Of a DNA stretch of 64,000 bases, positions 58,645 to 64,000 are shown piece after piece. The translations under genes and the position numbers were made by a program. The stretch is from positions 95,998-159,997 of the forward strand of contig JAVTVY010037334.1 in the NCBI GenBank assembly GCA_036873755.1, in the 5' to 3' direction. Position 1 is the first letter of the stretch. Every line of letters begins with the position of its first letter. Below the pieces are notes generated by a model, which was not told the DNA's origin, made no database searches, and saw only the letters and a list, made by a program, of their open reading frames with translations. The stretch comes from Hanleya hanleyi (Eukaryota; Mollusca; Polyplacophora; Lepidopleurida; Hanleyidae).

Positions 58645-59458
58645 GGACTGTTCGCGCCATAAGCGCATCCTTTAAACGTTTTAACTTCTTAAACGTTTAA
58701 AAATTGTAAAGCTTTAAAAAGTTTAAACGTTTAAACTTGAACCAACCAATCAGATGTTATGAACTGATATTTTCCTGTTAAAAAGCAAACGTTTCCAGTT
58801 GTAAGTTCGCGACTTCAGACGTTTCCTGTCAAAAGAAAAATTCGGTCTTTTGAAGGTTTCCGGTTAAAAGGATAACGTTTCCGGTTGTGATCGTCCAATC
58901 AGATTTTTTATTTGGGCTGCGTGTATTCCAACATCTACACCAACACGTGCAAATCTCCACTGGCAAACGTTTCCGGTATGTAGTGTATTTTAACCAATGA
59001 AAACCGTTCTTACAAATTAGGTTTTGGAGAATATGTTTGGCACCGGGCCAATTTGCGCAGGACATGATGCACGGTGGGCATGAGGAATACAATATGCGCG
59101 AATATTTGTAAGGGTTATTTTGATTGGTTCAAACAGACTACATAGCGGAAACGTTTTACCAGTGGACACGTGTTGATGTTGAGGTTTGAACATACGCGGC
59201 AGCAATAAAAAAATCTGACTGGACGATCACAACCGGTAACGATTTCCCTTAAACCGGAAACGTTTAAAAGTCTCGAATATTACTACTCGAACTGTTTGCC
59301 TTTTGACAGGAAACGTCTAAAGTATTGGACGTTACAACAGCAAACGTTTGCTTGTGGACAGGAAAGGTCTTCCAAATGTCAATTCACGACATCTGATTGG
59401 TTGGTGCAAGTTAAACGTTTAAATTTATTAAACGTTTGGATTCATGGTGCGAACGGCC
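58645..59458. mobile_element. 810-bp imperfect palindrome rich in AAACGTTT
   Basis: Terminal inverted repeats are GGACTGTTCGCGCCAT and ATGGTGCGAACGGCC. CAATCAGAT and ATCTGATTG pair inside, and AACGTTT or AAACGTTT occurs about a dozen times across both arms, often as AAACGTTTCC. It fills most of the intron between 58404 and 59474. No ORF of note. Confidence 0.75.
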
Positions 59459-59473
59459 CTTCTGAAAAGGTAC

Positions 59474-59616
59474 TGACATAATGAAGTTGAACATACCAAA
59501 GAAAGGCAGTCCTAGGATAAAAGTAACTCCGAAAATGGAAGCCGAAATATAGAATATTATATCACAATGACTTCCATTTTCGGAGTTGCTTTTATCGTAG
59601 TTTATGTGAAATTGAT
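59474..59616 (-). CDS. Unidentified membrane-protein gene, penultimate exon
   Basis: Acceptor TGGACCACCACAG, donor TCA|GTACCT, entering in phase 1 and leaving in phase 0. It reads D-QFHINYDKSNSENGSHC, then a hydrophobic run ISASIFGVTFILGLPFFGMF and NFIMS, a clear transmembrane helix. Part of the exon sequence (GTAACTCCGAAAATGGAAG at 59521) is echoed inverted at 59570, giving a local hairpin. Confidence 0.55.
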
Positions 59617-59859
59617 CTGTGGTGGTCCTATAATGAGGGAAGTTGCACACGTTACGCTAACCATGTGTTACCCAATTAATTTCCGTCCAATTAGACACTA
59701 CAGTAGGTGCTCATCCAACCTTGACTCAACCCAAATAGCTGAATTTTGCTTTTTATCTTGATACATAATTCCTCCAATACGTCAGTTCGGGATTCCAGAT
59801 GAACACCATGACCACCATGTTAATTTAACCAGCATAAAGAAAGCAATATGATACCTTCT

Positions 59860-60345
59860 TTAAAGGTGAACTGAAAAGCTTTCCAATGTTCTGTTAAAAT
59901 GTCATAAAACAAGAACTTCTATAGTTGTTACAAATATGTGTGGTAATAGTTCTGTGGGTATTGTTTTACTTTGGGTATATGAGAAGTCAAAACAGAAAAC
60001 GGGAGCCATAACTTTTAAAAACGTCATCGCTTGCCTCCCGTTGTTTTTGGAACGTCATGACGTTATAGTGGTCCTCGCTCATTCATCCGACGTAGCATGA
60101 CGTCACAATTAAATAAAACTTGAATGAAGGGGGCCGCTATAACGTCATAACGTTCTAAAAATCAAGAGAGACAAGCGATGCAAGTTTTCAAGACGGATTT
60201 ATAACAGGATAACTTAAATATTGTTATTAGTACAATTTTGCAAAATATATTTGCCCCAAAAACGTATAAAAGTTATGTCACAAAAGACAAGATGTATATA
60301 AGCAACATTTTAGATAAAATTAAAAGCTGTGCAGTTCACCTTTAA
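59860..60345. mobile_element. TTAA-bounded palindromic element D
   Basis: Ends TTAA-AGGTGAACTGAAAAGC and GCTGTGCAGTTCACCT-TTAA. Inner inverted repeat around ACGTCATGACGTTATAG and CTATAACGTCATAACGTT. TGACGTCA occurs at 60098-60105. It lies in the intron between exons 59474 and 60385. A fragment of the same family sits at 47242. Confidence 0.8.
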
Positions 60346-60384
60346 CATAGTATTGTTGGTGTTGCGTTGAAACTGCAAACTGAC

Positions 60385-60482
60385 CTGTTGAGAATTCGAT
60401 GAAAAAAGGGGCCAGTGGAATGAAGTCTGGGCCTAAATACCCACAGGGGATTAAGGTCAGTTTGTACAGAACATACATGTAC
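60385..60482 (-). CDS. Unidentified membrane-protein gene, inner exon
   Basis: Acceptor TTACCCCTAG, donor ACAG|GTCAGT, entering in phase 2 and leaving in phase 1. It reads YMYVLYKLTLIPCGYLGPDF and IPLAPFFIEFST. The phase chain 2-1-0 with the next two exons, each with consensus sites, is the main support. Together they give at least 110 residues with one or two membrane helices. Confidence 0.5.
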
Positions 60483-60715
60483 CTAGGGGTAAATAAGAGA
60501 GATTATACCTAGGAGTAAATAGAGATTGATTTAGTGTTATGAGTGAGAAGGGCTGGACATCAAGGTTGGTGATGGTTATGTCACAAGTTAGGATAAGACA
60601 AGACATGTATTACACTTTCTGGATATCCCAAGGTTGACTGGTGGAGTACAAGATAGGAAAAGATTATAAGATATGTTACAGCTTGCTCTTGTGAGAAAAG
60701 CAAACAGTGGCCTAC

Positions 60716-60855
60716 AAAGGTGATAATGAGACAATGGTGGCCAGGTTGGCTGCTATGGTAGAGCATCTCGCACATATATACACCTAACCAGCTAAACTGT
60801 ATAATTTTCTCAGCCGAGTCCAAGCTTTGGTAAAGTGACGATACCAGTCTGCCAT
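60716..60855 (-). CDS. Candidate 5' coding part of the unidentified gene, join unresolved
   Basis: An ATG at 60855 in context AAGTATGG opens MADWYRHFTKAWTRLRKLYS, followed shortly by an in-frame TAG. Just beyond, 60752-60716 (acceptor CCATAG, donor TTT|GTAGGC) reads AANLATIVSLSP and would join in phase to 60482. The gap between the two is only about 36 bp, too short for a normal intron. The first exon may lie elsewhere or the copy may be damaged. Confidence 0.3.
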
Positions 60856-61453
60856 ACTTTAGAGCGTATTAATCTCATATTTTGTGGGAAAACAATGAAC
60901 AGAGTAATATTTAATGCAGATAAGGGATCAAATATATGCCAAGTGACTAAATATAGACATACAAAAGCCTTTCAACCACTAAGGATCCCCAAAACTCATC
61001 TCTGTGGAACTACTTTCATGCAGCGTAAGGCTATCCCGTGAGTCGGTTTGCACTTTTGTCCATTTCCCAACAGCATTCTAAAGAGCCTCTGGCGAACGCC
61101 AGATCTCAAAAACTGCCTTAGCAAGCTGTATGAAAATTTGTCCAGTTCTATATCATTTCATCACCAAAACTGACATATTTTCAATTTGATTGTAATATTC
61201 TATATATTGTGGTGATCGGTTGATATGATGTTTCTATTCCCATTTTTGACTTTCGACATATTGTACTCAATACAGACTGATCCACATTCAAAGTACTCTT
61301 TTTGAAAGAAATTATATATTTCAATTAAGTCTTAGTAAAAATTCCACAGATAATTAATGTTAAATTATGTATTTTTATATAATTAGGGATGTATTTTTAT
61401 GTAATTAGGGACTGAAAAATAACATTAAAAAACATATTTCATCATAATCATTA

Positions 61454-61459
61454 TTTATT
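61454..61459 (-). terminator. DTD1 polyadenylation signal
   Basis: AATAAA on the minus strand, 49 bp beyond the TGA, implying a very short 3' UTR. Confidence 0.5.
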
Positions 61460-61507
61460 TGCAATATTCATGGGTATTTACAATAAAATATACAGGGTTT
61501 AGTAGAT

Positions 61508-61582
61508 TCAGCTGGCTGTATACCCAGTAGCACCATCATCAGTAGTAGTAGGTTTGGAGGTCTTCCCTTGTTTGCCTACATT
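61508..61582 (-). CDS. DTD1: DTD1 terminal coding exon
   Basis: Acceptor TTATTTTCAG, phase 0. It encodes NVGKQGKTSKPTTTDDGATG and YTAS, then TGA. A polar, Lys/Thr-rich C-terminal extension typical of animal DTD1 but short. Confidence 0.9.
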   Translation of the reverse strand, partial: NVGKQGKTSKPTTTDDGATGYTAS

Positions 61583-63342
61583 CTGAAAATAAAATATGTA
61601 ATACACTATGAGTATATTCAACAGTAATTCTGCCACAATACATGATGAAACCAGGAAAATAAATTCTCATTTTTGTTGAAATATATGTATGATTATAAAT
61701 ATTGAAATACATGTAGGAGACAAAAAAAAAATAAAAAAATAACAGAATGATTTTGTAATAATGGTACTATTTTAATTACATTATCTTATGTAACAAAAGT
61801 TATGTGGTTGAAAGAAAAATTAACGATTCCAGGATATAACTTTTGGTCAGTCATTTTTCCTATTATGTTTTGTTGGAGATGAAAAAATATGCCAAGTATT
61901 CTGTTAATTCATTCCATCACCATTCAATTGTGCCCTTTATATTTCAAGCCAAAAACCTGATCACACTATCTGACCTGATCTATTTTATTGCATTTTCATC
62001 AGTTTATACGTTTATTCCATCAATTTCTTGTTCCGATAGATTCACCTCATTGTTGCTAGGTGAGAAATTGTATTTCCGGCAGTTTAATTATAAGAGTGAT
62101 TTTGATATTGCCTAATTATGAGACTTACCTGCTGAGCTGGGGGAGATTCTATTGGTATGGTCACTGGTCCATCATTTTGTATATGAACTTGCATATAAGC
62201 TCCAAATTTTCCATCTGAAAATATATATACTTAAACATATGTATGTGAATATTACTTCGATTTATCTGAAATTCTATCTGAGACAGGAAACAGAAACTGA
62301 CTATCTAGTGATGTTCATATTTATAGGCAATTTTCAAATAAACGAAAAAAGTGTCTTATGGGCTTCAATATTCCCTAACTATACCCCATGCATCCCTAAC
62401 TATAACCCTTTAAAGCATATTGTATTAACTAGAATTTGATCTTGATGAAATAGGTCAAGGTTGGTCAATTTCAATAGTCTTAGTAATAATCAGTTGCATG
62501 TATTGTGGTGTAAATTTGAAGAGCCAAGCCATGATCCCTCGAGATACTGCAATAACTAGAATATGACCTTGATAAAATAGGTCAAGGCCAATCAAATTGG
62601 AAAGGCTGCTAGTCAATCACCACTTGCATATGTGGTATAAATTTGGAGAGCCTAAGTGTCATCCATCAATAGTTATCAGCAATACTCAAACTTGACCTAG
62701 ATAAAATAGATCAAGGTCAGTCATCTTTACTAGGCTTCTAATCCAGGAGTGAGTGAATAGGGTTTAACGTCTAATCCATCGCCAGTTGCACATGTTGTAT
62801 GAATTTATAAAGCCTGGCGAAGATCAATGGACAATTTTATGTGGTCTCTCAAATGGGGGATGATTCCGTCACCTGAGACAGGCGTTATGAAACATACATG
62901 CATGTAGGTCCATTTCTGTCACTTTCACGATGGAAACAACAGGTAAACTTAAGACAGAAATTTACGACTTTAATAACAAGTAAATATTAATTTACAACCA
63001 TGCAGATGACAATTAAGCCTACCATTCCTGAACAATTCTGTAAGATAGTACACCTGTAGATTCCACATGTCACAATGTTCCAAACCATGATATAATGTGC
63101 TAGATAAATGCACAGTGTGTACAAGAGTTATAGAATTGTAATTGCTAAACTGTATATGTTTACGTCCAACACTTTCGTTCAGTTAGAATCTTCCACTTCA
63201 TGCAGTTACCTTTAATTTTGTCTTCAGAATATGCCGTTCTCATTTGTGTGAGGAATTCCTTATAGAATAGCTGAGACTGTTCTGCTCCCATCGACTCGTG
63301 ATAGTCAGGTTTGTTTCCATTCAGTTTACACATCAGAGTAAA
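61508..63342 (-). CDS. DTD1: DTD1, D-aminoacyl-tRNA deacylase, 3' part
   Basis: Chiral proofreading enzyme that hydrolyses D-aminoacyl-tRNAs (and Gly mischarged on Ala tRNA); cytosolic. Minus-strand join 63210-63342, 62129-62214, 61508-61582, all GT/AG with matching phase (0-1, 1-0, 0-stop). It begins at FTL of the catalytic SQ-FTL motif, with the SQ in the preceding exon outside the window. It continues KLNGNKPDYHESMGAEQSQL and GKFGAYMQVHIQNDGPVTIP. The NDGPVT motif supplies the invariant Gly-cisPro that rejects L-substrates. After the core it ends in a short polar tail NVGKQGKTSKPTTT and onward to TGA at 61508. The vertebrate tail is longer. The N-terminal exons lie beyond 64000. Confidence 0.93.
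62129..62214 (-). CDS. DTD1: DTD1 exon with Gly-cisPro motif
   Basis: Acceptor ATATTTTCAG, donor CAG|GTAAGT, entering in phase 1 and leaving in phase 0. It encodes D-GKFGAYMQVHIQNDGPVT and IPIESPPAQQ. Confidence 0.95.
62430..62760. repeat. Dispersed repeat made of about 110-bp units, second array
   Basis: The same unit family as 54430-54780: GACCTTGATAAAATAGGTCA, CAGTTGCATG, TTTGGAGAGCCTAAGTG. It lies in a DTD1 intron. Confidence 0.7.
63210..63342 (-). CDS. DTD1: DTD1 exon with catalytic FTL
   Basis: Acceptor GTTTTTAG, donor AAAG|GTAACT, entering in phase 0 and leaving in phase 1. It encodes FTLMCKLNGNKPDYHESMGA and EQSQLFYKEFLTQMRTAYSE. Confidence 0.94.
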
Positions 63343-63449
63343 CTAAAAACAAAATACACAGCATTTGTTAAATTATATGGTTTATGAGCGTTGGAGCTCG
63401 CATGGCCATGGATGCGCCACTTATTCATGCAGTGGGAAGCCGGGGGGGG

Positions 63450-63815
63450 GAATAATCTGATATGAAATAAAATATGTTTTACCCACTTTTCCATGCAGAA
63501 AAGCAAAAAAATAAATGAAGAAATCTGATTTTGACCATGATCCTCTGCTCGGGAGGGCTTGCAAATAGGCTCAAAATGACAGCGATATGATAATCTACAA
63601 AGTCACGGAGTCTCCGCTCTCAATTTTTGTCATTCCGGAGATTGGAGCAAAAAAAAAACAACATGAAATTGTACCGCAGCCTGGGGGGGGTTAAGATTTA
63701 AATTAGTAAATAATCTGATATGAAATAAAATATGTTTTACCCTTTTTCATGCAGAAAAGCAAAAAATAAATGAAGAAATCTGATTTTGACCATGACCATG
63801 GGGGGGGGGGGGCAC
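63450..63815. repeat. Duplicated segment about 261 bp apart
   Basis: About 100 bp beginning AATAATCTGATATGAAATAA at 63450 recurs at 63711, each followed or preceded by long G runs. It lies upstream of the last visible DTD1 exon, and the rest to 64000 shows no exon. Confidence 0.8.
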
Positions 63816-64000
63816 AGTTTCTGTTAATGCTGCCAACTTGCGACATCTGCATACTGTACTGTGAACAAGATAGTTCTTATAGGACAGCAAAGTAATGCCC
63901 TTTCTCTAAATTTACATCAAACATGCTACTAGCAAATAACTGCTTGTTCCTGTGTACAGCCTCATATACATTACTGTATCACTGTCTGGGGAAATGCTCC

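Overview
This is a eukaryotic nuclear window. It is AT-rich, with short exons, long introns and many small palindromic DNA elements. The protein sequences and a tRNA-derived SINE point to a lophotrochozoan, probably a mollusc, and a bivalve or gastropod is the best guess. No bacterial-type genes, tRNA genes, rRNA genes or CRISPR arrays are present.

Plus strand, about 1.7-33.4 kb: the 3' two thirds of a TOGARAM1 (crescerin) gene, a ciliary microtubule regulator. About 18 core exons join in consistent phase to give 964 codons and a stop at 33403-33405. They encode the disordered linker, a coiled coil, and the C-terminal TOG3 and TOG4 domains. TOG1 and TOG2 must lie to the left of the window. 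Two features stand out. Exon 3493-3768 contains an exact 85-bp tandem duplication that breaks the frame, and removing one copy restores it. A 1044-nt open exon at 17791-18834 is either a phase 1-1 cassette exon or an alternative first exon.

Minus strand, about 64-47.8 kb, read right to left: the 3' end of DTD1 (D-aminoacyl-tRNA deacylase, exons at 63.3, 62.2 and 61.5 kb); an unidentified small membrane-protein gene (phase-consistent exons at 60.4, 59.5 and 58.3 kb); and a complete six-exon CGRRF1 (RING E3 ligase, 391 aa, 57.9-47.85 kb). TOGARAM1 and CGRRF1 converge on a gene-poor interval at 33.4-47.8 kb.

Mobile DNA is abundant. Two copies of a 3.2-kb TA-flanked element (23487-26676 and 42133-45295) share near-identical ends but have unrelated interiors. 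One interior carries an intronless 130-codon gene with its own TATA box, encoding a protein that is essentially only a HIRAN domain. A MITE family has a related terminal repeat. Four TTAA-bounded palindromic elements (39.3, 48.4, 53.2 and 59.9 kb) all carry the CRE-like octamer TGACGTCA. There are also foldback elements, an intact SINE, a SINE fragment inserted in a 74-bp satellite with a 14-bp target duplication, and a 21 x 21-bp minisatellite with a higher-order TTTC pattern.

Coordinates were derived by hand from splice consensus and phase. Family names come from recognising sequence; no database search was possible.
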